A program made the translations under genes and the position numbers. The notes below the pieces were generated by a model that saw only the letters and a list, made by a program, of their open reading frames with translations, had not been told where the DNA came from and did no database searches. A DNA stretch of 18,117 nucleotides from DASYAN01 sp036501345 (GTDB lineage: Bacteria; Chloroflexota; Ktedonobacteria; Ktedonobacterales; Ktedonobacteraceae), in NCBI GenBank assembly GCA_036501345.1, contig DASYAN010000555.1:1-18117 (forward strand), in the 5' to 3' direction. Shown one piece after another: positions 1 to 6,401 of the stretch (position 1 is its first letter; each line of letters opens with the position of its first letter).

Positions 1-212
1 TCAAGGTCCTTCTGGTAGGTAAGGACATGCTCATTACGACGGAAGTGCCGATCCTTCATGACATTATCAAGCTGTGCAAGAGCGCTTTTTATGACACCTT
101 CAAGATACCATTCTGCTTGTTCTTGTTTCGGCATAATACCATGTTTTCGATCTGGGGACGTCTCTAATTTTTGCATATCCTCTCTGTCCTTCTCCAATCC
201 CTCTATCTCCAT
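1..212 (-). CDS. Unknown protein, N-terminal part, runs off left edge
   Basis: An open minus-strand frame enters from position 212 and stays open to the window edge, giving about 70 residues without a stop. The ATG at 210-212 is preceded by an AGGTGA-type ribosome binding site about ten bases upstream, and the frame is closed by a stop at 345-347, so the start is well bounded. The peptide is charged and helical in look (MEIEGLEKDREDMQKLE at the start, then LDNVMKDRHFRRNEHVLTYQ further in), with no signal peptide or membrane segment. I do not recognise the family. Its upstream region is homologous to that of the propeller gene at 370-1641, which suggests shared control. The plus-strand ORF over the same bases looks like its shadow. 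Confidence 0.55.
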   Translation of the reverse strand, partial: MEIEGLEKDREDMQKLETSPDRKHGIMPKQEQAEWYLEGVIKSALAQLDNVMKDRHFRRNEHVLTYQKDL

Positions 213-217
213 TCGAA

Positions 218-338
218 GATCTTCACCTGCTAAGCATACTGAATGCAAAAGGATTTTTCCAGGACATCTTGGGAACAACTCTCGGGCAAAGGGAACAACT
301 TCTAGGAAGAGGGAGATGGAATATATTCTTTGACAATC
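218..338 (-). promoter_or_regulatory. Leader/promoter block A with paired AGTTGTTCCC boxes
   Basis: Two exact copies of AGTTGTTCCC on the minus strand (plus-strand GGGAACAACT at 271-280 and 291-300) lie 20 bp apart. Thirty bases downstream is AGTATGCTT (232-240), 19 bases before the ATG at 212. The whole block aligns with the region upstream of the propeller gene (1715-1829), including 46-nt cores of equal length (258-303 and 1755-1800). I infer a promoter with a tandem activator or repressor site spaced two helical turns apart. Confidence 0.5.
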
Positions 339-369
339 TTGAGATCATTTGAGAGCACCAACACAACTT

Positions 370-1641
370 CTAGCGAGGGCTCTGACGCGAGCTATTATTA
401 TTCACAAATGAGCCACTATCTACAGGCCATGCTATTGTTATGTTATGTCCCTGCCATGAGCCCGGCTGTAAGGTAGACCAGACTTCATAAATGTTATAGT
501 CCGAGCCAATGTAGATGATATGTTGCGTCCCATTAGCCAGCCAGATGTAGCTAACGAGATCACTTCCCGGCACTGCCGCGCTAGAATTCATTGCTGTATT
601 CGTCAGGTCAGTAAGGTTCCACAAACCCGTACTCGTGGGAGACCAAAGTTCTTGGATGTGGTTGCTTGAGTCCACATAGATGATGTGTTGCACACTGTCA
701 CTATAACTAGCCAGAGCACTTTTTGCTGCTGGGATATTAGAAGCGTTAGATACAGCGTTCGTCAGATCATTGCTGCTCCAAGTCAGGGTAGAAGAGTTAT
801 ACACGAGTTCGTGGATATGAGTATTCGTGTCAATATAGACAACATGTTCCCGTATTTCCTCGGCGTAGTCAGTCAGAGCACTGTTTGATCCTACTGATGG
901 AGCCTCAGTTTTGTTCGTCAAGTCAGTACGACTCCACGGGCCTGTATTCGAGGTAGACCAGAGCTCTTGGATGTGATTACTTGCATCAATATAGATGACG
1001 TGTTGCGAACCATCACTCTGCCAGACATAGCTTGCCAGACCACTTCCCGGTGCAGCACAAGGATTCCCGTTGCTCGTCAGGTCGTTGAACTTCCACTGAC
1101 CAACATAGGAGAGTTCGTCGATATGGTTGTCCGAGCCAATGTAGATAATATGTTCTGCTCCCTGCCAGATATAACCGACCAGAGGGCTTTTTGGTGCAGC
1201 CTTAGAAAGGCCAGTTATTGATTTGGTCAGGTCAGTGTCTTTCCACGTGACAGGATTGCCAGTAGACCAGAATTCGTGGAGGTCACCATCCGAACCAAAG
1301 AAGACGACATGTTGCGTACTATCGCTATAGCCAACCAGAGCAGTCCCCGGTGCTGCAGTAATAGTGCCATCATTCGTCGCAGTCTGCGTCAGATCAGTAT
1401 GCCACCACTGACCAGAATTCAGGTTCGGACCATAGTAGAGTTCATTGATATGATTGTTTGGGCCAATGAAGATGACATGTTGTATACTCTCGTAGGTATA
1501 GCTGGTAAAATGATATCCTTGTGCATCGATGGAGGGACGACCCCTAGCGATAGGTAGTTGTCCCATCAAAATAGCTAGCCCAACGATAAGCGCGGCAATA
1601 ATTGGCGACCCCCATTGTAATAGTTTCATTATATGTTGCAT
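370..1641 (-). CDS. Secreted seven-blade beta-propeller, lectin-like
   Basis: A 423-residue protein starting at the ATG at 1639-1641, behind AAAGGAAG at normal spacing; the frame is open further upstream but without a good start. Residues 1-34 form a signal peptide or membrane anchor with a long hydrophobic run (residues 12-31). From about residue 50 there are seven repeats of about 50 residues, each with a core like HVIYIGSDNHIHELW, then a W, a DLT motif, and a small-residue segment ending in LVGY or LASY. This layout fits a seven-bladed beta-propeller of the kind seen in fucose-binding and PLL-type lectins, probably displayed outside the cell and possibly binding sugars. Ligand binding is inference, as I see no diagnostic site. 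The last residues (VNNNSSRQSPR) are polar and may be a free tail. It is preceded by leader block B and appears monocistronic. Confidence 0.85.
   Translation of the reverse strand: MQHIMKLLQWGSPIIAALIVGLAILMGQLPIARGRPSIDAQGYHFTSYTYESIQHVIFIGPNNHINELYYGPNLNSGQWWHTDLTQTATNDGTITAAPGTALVGYSDSTQHVVFFGSDGDLHEFWSTGNPVTWKDTDLTKSITGLSKAAPKSPLVGYIWQGAEHIIYIGSDNHIDELSYVGQWKFNDLTSNGNPCAAPGSGLASYVWQSDGSQHVIYIDASNHIQELWSTSNTGPWSRTDLTNKTEAPSVGSNSALTDYAEEIREHVVYIDTNTHIHELVYNSSTLTWSSNDLTNAVSNASNIPAAKSALASYSDSVQHIIYVDSSNHIQELWSPTSTGLWNLTDLTNTAMNSSAAVPGSDLVSYIWLANGTQHIIYIGSDYNIYEVWSTLQPGSWQGHNITIAWPVDSGSFVNNNSSRQSPR
430..1500 (-). repeat. Seven tandem propeller-blade repeats within the CDS
   Basis: Seven copies of a unit of about 150 bp encode the blades. 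The core variants are HVIFIGPNNHINE, HVVFFGSDGDLHE, HIIYIGSDNHIDE, HVIYIDASNHIQE, HVVYIDTNTHIHE, HIIYVDSSNHIQE and HIIYIGSDYNIYE. Blades 4 and 6 are especially close at DNA level (around 950-1010 and 640-695), which suggests recent duplication or gene conversion. Confidence 0.85.
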
Positions 1642-1714
1642 TATATTCTTCCTTTCAAAAGTGTTTATGGGTATCGAGACCACCACTTCCTCACTGAAAG
1701 ATCCTTGCCAAACT

Positions 1715-1829
1715 GATCTTCTCTGCCAAGTATACTTAAACAAGATAGGACTTCTCCAGGACATCTAAGGACAACATGGAGGACAAAGGGAACAACTTCT
1801 GGGGATACGGATAAATACGTCCGACAATC
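1715..1829 (-). promoter_or_regulatory. Leader/promoter block B, homologous to block A
   Basis: On the minus strand this holds AGTTGTTCCC (1788-1797), a second box GTTGTCC (1769-1775) about 21 bp downstream, and the palindromic AAGTATACTT (1728-1737) 31 bp further, 86 bases before the propeller start. It aligns nearly end to end with 218-338, and both begin at GATTGTC. The same order of motifs appears on the plus strand at 2044-2113. Likely a promoter or operator region for the propeller gene. Confidence 0.5.
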
Positions 1830-1933
1830 GGTTAGCGGGTTGCCGACTAACGGTTTCTCAGAGGATAGAAGCATCGAACATCCTCAAATCGCAGGTCGGG
1901 AAAGCAGTTTAGAAGCGGCTCCAGACTTATAAA

Positions 1934-1965
1934 CGCGTCCAGCAGGATTCGAACCTGCGACAACC
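1934..1965 (-). other. tRNA 3'-half remnant, probable attachment-site scar
   Basis: Read on the minus strand, this is a variable-loop end (GGTTGTC), a perfect T stem-loop (GCAGG TTCGAAT CCTGC), and the 3' acceptor strand TGGACGC plus G. This is the 3' half of a tRNA; the GGTTGTC segment and the implied 5' GCGTCC- acceptor strand best fit tRNA-Arg. No D-arm, anticodon arm or 5' acceptor strand is found upstream (1966-2040). A tRNA 3' half with no 5' half is the usual trace of tyrosine-recombinase integration at a tRNA gene. By orientation, an integrated element would lie to the right. No integrase gene is in the window. Confidence 0.6.
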
Positions 1966-2043
1966 AGTTTATCATTATTGAAGTGTATTGCGTAACTGGA
2001 AAATTGCACAGCATTTGCTTCTCACTTGCCTCTTCTTCTCCAG

Positions 2044-2113
2044 AAGCTGTCCGCTTTTCGCATCAAGTTGTCCGCTTTGTCCCTAGAAAAAAATTCTCCT
2101 CCCAAGTATCCTT
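2044..2113 (+). promoter_or_regulatory. Leader/promoter block C, same layout as A and B
   Basis: AAGCTGTCC (2044-2052) and AAGTTGTCC (2065-2073) are direct repeats exactly 21 bp apart, each followed by GCTTT. AGTATCCTT (2105-2113) lies 31 bp further on, 84 bases before the ATG at 2198. Spacings match blocks A and B closely, but this copy is on the opposite strand and reads towards the small plus-strand gene. Confidence 0.45.
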
Positions 2114-2197
2114 TAGTCGAGATGATTCTTAAGAGTCGAAAGCAAAAGAACGTCTTGCCGAGCTGTTGTTTACACTGGAGTGAGTAAGGAGAAATCG

Positions 2198-2677
2198 ATG
2201 GACAGACATCTTACACCTCCACAAGGCCCAGATAATCTACATGAATGGCGAAGAAGGTCAGATGCAACTCAAAAACAACGATCGCTTGACGTTGCACGCT
2301 CGTTGTTTAAGCAAGGGCCAGATGCACAATTACAGGCAAGCGCAGAAGCGAGCAAGAGTTTTTATCCACCATCAGAAACAGAGAAAAGTTATGAGGGAGA
2401 CGAACAAGAAAGACTGCTTCACAAACTTGAGCTACCTCTTAAAAGGCAAAAAAAATTCAAAAAGCAAATTGAAAAAGCACGTAAGCAGGAATTGAGCCTG
2501 AAACAGCATAGAGAAAATACTAAACTAGGAGGTCATACTACGTTTGAGAGAGCACAGCTGACTGTCAGAGAATGGAAGTCTAGCATCTGGATAGGATTGC
2601 TTGAAATGCATTTGGAAGCCAATACAAAGGAAATATCCTTGATACATGAGAGAATCGATGATTTACAAGCTTTATAG
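2198..2677 (+). CDS. Unknown small basic, coiled-coil-like protein
   Basis: A 159-residue protein. I chose the ATG at 2198 over the in-frame GTG at 2180 because TAAGGAG (2185-2191) sits six bases before it. The protein is hydrophilic and rich in Lys, Glu, Gln and Arg. Residues around 75-110 (KLELPLKRQKKFKKQIEKAR and onward) look like a long charged helix or coiled coil, and the last 40 residues (from VREWKSSIWIG to IHERIDDLQAL) look like a second helical segment. There is no signal peptide or membrane helix. I do not recognise the family. It lies just inside the tRNA remnant, behind promoter block C, and is followed after six bases by another open frame that may be a partner or a broken continuation. 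Confidence 0.55.
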   Translation: MDRHLTPPQGPDNLHEWRRRSDATQKQRSLDVARSLFKQGPDAQLQASAEASKSFYPPSETEKSYEGDEQERLLHKLELPLKRQKKFKKQIEKARKQELSLKQHRENTKLGGHTTFERAQLTVREWKSSIWIGLLEMHLEANTKEISLIHERIDDLQAL

Positions 2678-2799
2678 AGTAAACGTGCATCATCTGTTTT
2701 TATGAAATTGGCAATAAATATGGCGAAAGAAGTTTTATAACAGAAATAGTTCGTCGAAATGTATTATCTCAAAAATTAGGGGCGGGAAAAACTTATCAT

Positions 2800-3204
2800 T
2801 TGGATGAATCTAGGCCAGAAGCGCCTTCTTTCCCTGATTATCAACGCCTTCAGACCACTTTACCCCAAAATATTGAAAAAGGAATTTCAGATTATTGGTC
2901 AGAAGATATGTATTTAGATCATATAAGAAGAGAAATACTATCATCAAAGCATGAGTTGGCAATAGAGCTTCGCGAGCTTAAACCCTTTGATAGTAAAGGA
3001 TTTAAAAATTACCTGAGTAGAATAAATGCTTATAAAGAGGAACTTTCTAAGTATGAAGGCAGATATAAAGAGCATCTAGACAGTAGACCTCTATCTCCGC
3101 GGTCAGATAGTCAAACTCTACCTCCGCTGCCAGATAGTCAAACTCTACCTCCGCTGCCAGATAGGTTTTTAGATTTGAATGATAAATTTATAGAAGAAGA
3201 ATAG
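2800..3204 (+). CDS. Unknown AT-rich small protein, start uncertain, perhaps 5'-truncated
   Basis: The frame is open and protein-like from 2683 to 3204 (reading YEIGNKYGERSFITEIVRRN before position 2800), but it has no in-frame ATG or GTG. The only usable start is the TTG at 2800, with the weak G-rich AGGGGCGGG about a dozen bases upstream. So either translation starts at TTG, or the true N-terminus has been lost. From 2800 the product has 134 residues: a soluble helical region, a Pro-rich stretch with 9-residue repeats (DSQTLPPLP), and an acidic tail ending EEE. Bases are visibly more AT-rich than the neighbours, suggesting a different origin. No family is recognised. Confidence 0.4.
   Translation: MDESRPEAPSFPDYQRLQTTLPQNIEKGISDYWSEDMYLDHIRREILSSKHELAIELRELKPFDSKGFKNYLSRINAYKEELSKYEGRYKEHLDSRPLSPRSDSQTLPPLPDSQTLPPLPDRFLDLNDKFIEEE
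3106..3164 (+). repeat. 27-bp tandem repeat coding DSQTLPPLP
   Basis: Two identical 27-bp units (3106-3132 and 3133-3159) are followed by the start of a third (GATAG, 3160-3164) and preceded by a degenerate copy that reads PLSPRS. The unit is a multiple of three and stays in frame, giving a proline-rich linker that can vary in length. Confidence 0.85.
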
Positions 3205-3284
3205 TTCATCCGAATCTTAAAAAAGAATTATTATATTATAAAGTAGATATAAATGTGGAGCATGAAAGAATAGAAATAAATCTC

Positions 3285-3510
3285 TACCTTCTTTACCGCA
3301 AGGAGAAGTGCCTGCCAAAGATCCTCCGCCTTCAGCACTGGGTCTGTCGCTGAATGACGGTAATAAATAGGAAGAATGGGTTCACCAATGGTACGCACGA
3401 TGGAATTGGCAGCTATGATACAATCCTCTTGAGACATGTTAATGGCAAGCAAAGCCCAGGCGAGAGCATGTAGCTTGGGAACAACAGTGACTCCTTGTGG
3501 AGTTACTCAT
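3285..3510 (-). pseudogene. Unrecognised protein fragment, both ends broken
   Basis: The minus-strand frame here reads like normal protein (GVTVVPKLHALAWALLAINM, then SIVRTIGEPILPIYYRHSAT and DPVLKAEDLWQALLLAVKKV). It has no convincing start: a stop lies just upstream near 3510, and the in-frame ATG and TTG lack a ribosome binding site. At its 3' end, near 3285, it changes abruptly into AT-rich sequence coding Tyr, Ile and Phe runs up to 3231. I read it as a gene fragment cut by the right junction of the AT-rich islet. The family is not recognised, and a short real gene starting at MSQEDC is possible. Confidence 0.3.
3486..3507. promoter_or_regulatory. MerR-like dyad before the dehydrogenase gene
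   Basis: AGTGACTCC (3486-3494), a 4-base gap, and GGAGTTACT (3499-3507) form a 9-bp inverted repeat with one mismatch, 34 bases before the ATG at 3541. The ACTCC-n4-GGAGT core resembles MerR-family operators, but no MerR gene is in the window, and the dyad overlaps a minus-strand coding fragment. Confidence 0.3.
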
Positions 3511-3540
3511 TGGTTGCATGATCGTGACAGAGGAGCTATG

Positions 3541-4449
3541 ATGAGCAAAATGATTGGCTTTGTTGGCCTTGGCAATATGGGACAGGCTATGGCAAACAGC
3601 CTTCTCAAGGCAGGCTATTCCCTCACCGTTTTTAATCGTACCTTGAGCAAAGCAGATGTCCTGACGACAAAGGGGGCTCGACTGGCGCATCAGCCAAGCG
3701 AGGCGGTCACTAAAGGAGGCATTGTGATAAGCATGCTGGCCAATGATCAGGCCTTGCAAGAGATTGTCGCGAGCCCGGGCTTTCTTGACCATTTAGGATC
3801 AGGTGGCATTCACCTTTCTATGAGTACCGTCTCGCCTGAGACATCGCACAAGCTTGCACAACTTCATGCCCTCTACGGCTGCTTCTACCTAGCAGCCCCC
3901 GTCTTCGGACGACCTGAAGCGGCTGCCACCCAGAAACTCTGGATCTGTCTGGCAGGCCCACAGCATGCCAAAGAGCGAGTCCAACCTGTCCTCAAGGCGC
4001 TAGGGCAGGGCTTCTTCGACTTTGGTGAAGATCCAGGTGCAGCTAACATTGTCAAGCTCTGTGGCAATTTCTTGATCCTTTCTGCAATGGAGGCGATGGC
4101 CGAAGCATTGGCTCTGGCAGAGAAGAGTGGCATTGACCGTTCAGCCGTCATTGATATGCTCACACACACCCTGTTCTCAACTCCCATTTATCAGGGCTAC
4201 GGCGAGATGATTGCCCAGAAACGTCATACCCCCGCCGGACTTCGACAGACATTGGGCTTGAAGGATATCAATCTGGTCAGAGACCTCGCCGAACAAGAGA
4301 CGATGCCGATGCCTCTGGCAAGCTTGCTGCATGACCGCTTGCTGGCAGGCATAGCCAAAGGACGTGCTGAGATGGATTGGTCCGCACTCTCGCTCGATGT
4401 GTTAGAGAATGCTGGGCTGCAGGTTCCAGATTCCTCACCTCTCCAGTAG
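3541..4449 (+). CDS. NAD(P)-dependent beta-hydroxyacid dehydrogenase-like oxidoreductase
   Basis: A 302-residue member of the 6-phosphogluconate / 3-hydroxyisobutyrate dehydrogenase superfamily, the usual length. I start at the second of two adjacent ATGs (3541) because AGAGGAG (3529-3535) is five bases before it; the in-frame region from 3436 looks non-coding. An N-terminal Rossmann fold shows GFVGLGNMG (residues 6-14), and Arg33 after the second strand (VFNRT) suggests NADPH preference. The substrate region has STVSPE (95-100) and APVFGRPEAA in place of the classic APVSGG. The catalytic Lys172 and Asn176 are present (NIVKLCGN). The C-terminal half is the all-helical domain. The APVFGRPEAA-KLWI signature belongs to a branch annotated only as NAD(P)-dependent oxidoreductase, so the substrate is unknown. 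A MerR-like dyad lies upstream and a strong hairpin downstream, so it is probably monocistronic. Confidence 0.9.
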   Translation: MSKMIGFVGLGNMGQAMANSLLKAGYSLTVFNRTLSKADVLTTKGARLAHQPSEAVTKGGIVISMLANDQALQEIVASPGFLDHLGSGGIHLSMSTVSPETSHKLAQLHALYGCFYLAAPVFGRPEAAATQKLWICLAGPQHAKERVQPVLKALGQGFFDFGEDPGAANIVKLCGNFLILSAMEAMAEALALAEKSGIDRSAVIDMLTHTLFSTPIYQGYGEMIAQKRHTPAGLRQTLGLKDINLVRDLAEQETMPMPLASLLHDRLLAGIAKGRAEMDWSALSLDVLENAGLQVPDSSPLQ

Positions 4450-4459
4450 CATTCAATGC

Positions 4460-4506
4460 CTGTGATACGCTGTATAAGGTAGACCACCTTAAGCAGCGTA
4501 TCACAG
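4460..4506 (+). terminator. Strong hairpin after the dehydrogenase gene
   Basis: CTGTGATACGCTG (4460-4472) pairs perfectly with CAGCGTATCACAG (4494-4506). Inside, TAAGGT (4475-4480) pairs with ACCTTA (4486-4491) around a five-base loop, leaving a 2x2 internal bulge. It starts 11 bases after the stop codon. Only CTTTAT follows, so it may end transcription weakly or stabilise the mRNA 3' end. Confidence 0.65.
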
Positions 4507-4595
4507 CTTTATAAGACGAAAAGCCTTCGTGCGATCAATAGGAGTCTTTTCCCTCTTCATTTGAAGACAATTCGATTTTTGGCATCTTTTAGATG

Positions 4596-4753
4596 CTAGA
4601 AAGGTTCTTCTCTATTTGAAGAACCTGTCAGTGCAAAATAAGCGTCCTGTAAGCTCAGATCATAGGGCATTATCAAGCTCAATGAGTCTTCGCTATTGCA
4701 CTGACGGAGAAGAACTTGGCAAACGAGGTGCCATCGAGCGCTTCTTGCAAACT
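4596..4753 (-). pseudogene. Frameshifted C-terminal tail of an ABC transporter ATPase
   Basis: Two minus-strand frames together resemble the end of an ABC transporter ATP-binding subunit. One (from about 4753) reads SLQEALDGTSFAKFFSVS before a stop; the next reads SLIMPYDLSLQDAYFALTG, followed by SSNREEPF and a stop at 4596. The DLSLQDAYFALTG ending is the typical closing motif of ABC-2 type exporters' ATPases (SLEDAYxxLTG). The nucleotide-binding core is absent. The fragment sits immediately downstream of the decarboxylase gene on the same strand, which suggests that gene or its neighbour replaced an ABC exporter. Confidence 0.45.
4602..4626 (-). terminator. Hairpin downstream of the decarboxylase gene
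   Basis: AGGTTCTTC (4602-4610) and GAAGAACCT (4618-4626) form a perfect 9-bp stem with a 7-base loop. On the minus strand it is followed by TTCT, then by a second small hairpin (GCATCT-TTT-AGATGC, 4582-4596) and a run of five A. A plausible terminator for the minus-strand genes above it, although it lies within the ABC remnant. Confidence 0.35.
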
Positions 4754-4755
4754 GA

Positions 4756-6198
4756 TCAACTCTGTTCGTTTTTCGCCCAAGATAAGTGAACCAGCTCACA
4801 TTCACGTTGTAATAGCGCTAAGAGTGCCTCCATGTGATCTAAACGCGTCCGAAAGTTGACGGGATTGATGCGAAACCATGACTTCCCCTTCAGTTGCGTC
4901 GTGGTAATCCAGAATTGCCCACCATCTTCGATGCGTCTTGCAACTTCGGCGTGCAGCCTACTGAGTAGGCCCTCATCTACACTGGGAGGCTGATAGCGGA
5001 TACAAATTGCTGACATGAGAGGCTGAGCTGCTACTTGAAAATTGGGGTGCTGCTCACACAGCAGAGCGAGGTATTTGGCCTGCTCAACATTGGCATCGAT
5101 CCACTGGCCAATTTGTTTGCTCCCATATCGCTTAAAGCTCATCCACACTTTGAGACTCCGGAATCTACGGGACTGCTCAAAGCTGTGAATATAGTACTGA
5201 AAGCGTTCATTTTCTAGGTCACTTTCATCCAGCAAATAGGCGGTTTGCATCCCAAACGACCTCCTTAACTGAGCCCGTTCCCTCACAAGCAACGCTCCAG
5301 CATCCAGAGGCGCGAAGAACCATTTGTGCGGATCAATCGTAATGGAATCTGCCAGTTGTATGCCTTGAAGCAGCCTAGGCCACTTCTGGGAAAGAAGCAT
5401 GCCACCGCCATACGCGGCATCCACATGGAACCAGGCCTGCTCGCGATCAGCCAGTTGCCGCAGTGCTTCAAGTGGATCAACTGCGCCGGTATTGGTGGTT
5501 CCTGCCAATCCGATGATACACATTGGCCGGATGCCATGCTGCCGATCAGAGGCAATTGCATCTTCTAGGGCGTCGAGTCGGATACGAAACTCGTCGTCGA
5601 CTGGGAGTTTTCGCATCGATTCCCTGCCCACGCCTATAGCGTCCACCGCTTTGTCGAGCGAGACATGACGTTCTTCTGAGACATAGATGGCCCAGTGATT
5701 GCGAATACCCTCATGCTGTGCTCGGTTGTCAGAGGCCCAGTCACGGGCAAGCTTTAACCCAACGAAGTTCGCCATCGTTCCCCCACTGGTCAGATGACCA
5801 CCTGCACTATCACCATAGCCAACTAAATCTGCTAGCCAGCGAACTGTCCGGCATTCCAAAGCAACAGCGCCGGGACCAATCGAATATACACCGACGTTCT
5901 GATTGAGAGCAGAACACAGCAAGTCAGCGAGAATCCCCATCGGGGTAGGCGTCGAGGTGATGAAGCCAAAGTAGCCCGGATGATTGACGTGACAACAATT
6001 GGGGACGAGCTTTTCTTTGAGATCTCGAAAGACTTGATCTGGGGGCGATGGATCCTGCGGGAGAGGTTCGGCAAAGAGTTCGTCCAGGTCTCGAGGAGTG
6101 ACCACTGGAAAGAGGAGGCGGCCCTCAACAGTTTCAAGATACTCGGCAATCCAATCAACCAGCTCGTGGCCAAGAACACGAAATTCGTTCATCTCCAT
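4756..6198 (-). CDS. PLP-dependent group II amino acid decarboxylase
   Basis: A 480-residue enzyme of fold type I, the usual length for the aromatic-L-amino-acid / glutamate decarboxylase group. Start ATG at 6196-6198 behind AAAGGGAG. Family marks are SGGTMANFVGLKLAR (138-152), His178 (SEERHVSLDKA), which stacks on the cofactor, GTTNTGAVD (233-241), HVDAAYGGG (258-266) with Asp260 binding the pyridine nitrogen, and DPHKW with Lys292 as the Schiff-base lysine. The active site looks intact. The substrate is not readable, but early residues (NHPGYFGFITSTPTPMGIL) resemble aromatic amino acid or tyrosine decarboxylases more than glutamate ones. It lies 203 bp downstream of the FAD monooxygenase on the same strand, so the two may share a transcript. 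Two hairpins and an ABC-ATPase remnant lie downstream. Confidence 0.9.
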   Translation of the reverse strand: MEMNEFRVLGHELVDWIAEYLETVEGRLLFPVVTPRDLDELFAEPLPQDPSPPDQVFRDLKEKLVPNCCHVNHPGYFGFITSTPTPMGILADLLCSALNQNVGVYSIGPGAVALECRTVRWLADLVGYGDSAGGHLTSGGTMANFVGLKLARDWASDNRAQHEGIRNHWAIYVSEERHVSLDKAVDAIGVGRESMRKLPVDDEFRIRLDALEDAIASDRQHGIRPMCIIGLAGTTNTGAVDPLEALRQLADREQAWFHVDAAYGGGMLLSQKWPRLLQGIQLADSITIDPHKWFFAPLDAGALLVRERAQLRRSFGMQTAYLLDESDLENERFQYYIHSFEQSRRFRSLKVWMSFKRYGSKQIGQWIDANVEQAKYLALLCEQHPNFQVAAQPLMSAICIRYQPPSVDEGLLSRLHAEVARRIEDGGQFWITTTQLKGKSWFRINPVNFRTRLDHMEALLALLQRECELVHLSWAKNEQS

Positions 6199-6401
6199 GG
6201 TATGATTCTCCCTTTCGCAGTCAGAGAAGTATAGCGCTCATAGGTTTCATCAACCAGATGCAACCGTTTGCGGTTTTCCTGTTTAGCTCAGACTGCTCTG
6301 ACTATCGCGATGCTCCCTCATTTTGTAAGGATGAGGAGACATTTCTTAACTCAAAAGATCCTCTTAACAGCCTTCACCACTTATGTAAGGATAGCTTAGG
6401 C

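Noticed and set aside
58..333. Plus-strand open frame of 91 residues
   Set aside because: The minus strand over the same bases has a better frame with a ribosome binding site; this frame is Ser/Cys/Phe-rich in the way of antisense shadows.
1665..1874. Minus-strand frame upstream of the propeller, partly resembling the frame upstream of position 212
   Set aside because: The resemblance comes from shared leader DNA (blocks A and B). The frames have no proper start, and the conserved parts are the AGTTGTYCC boxes, so I treat it as regulatory.
1934..2020. Complete tRNA gene
   Set aside because: Only the T-arm and 3' acceptor strand are present; no matching 5' acceptor strand, D-arm or anticodon arm could be found upstream.
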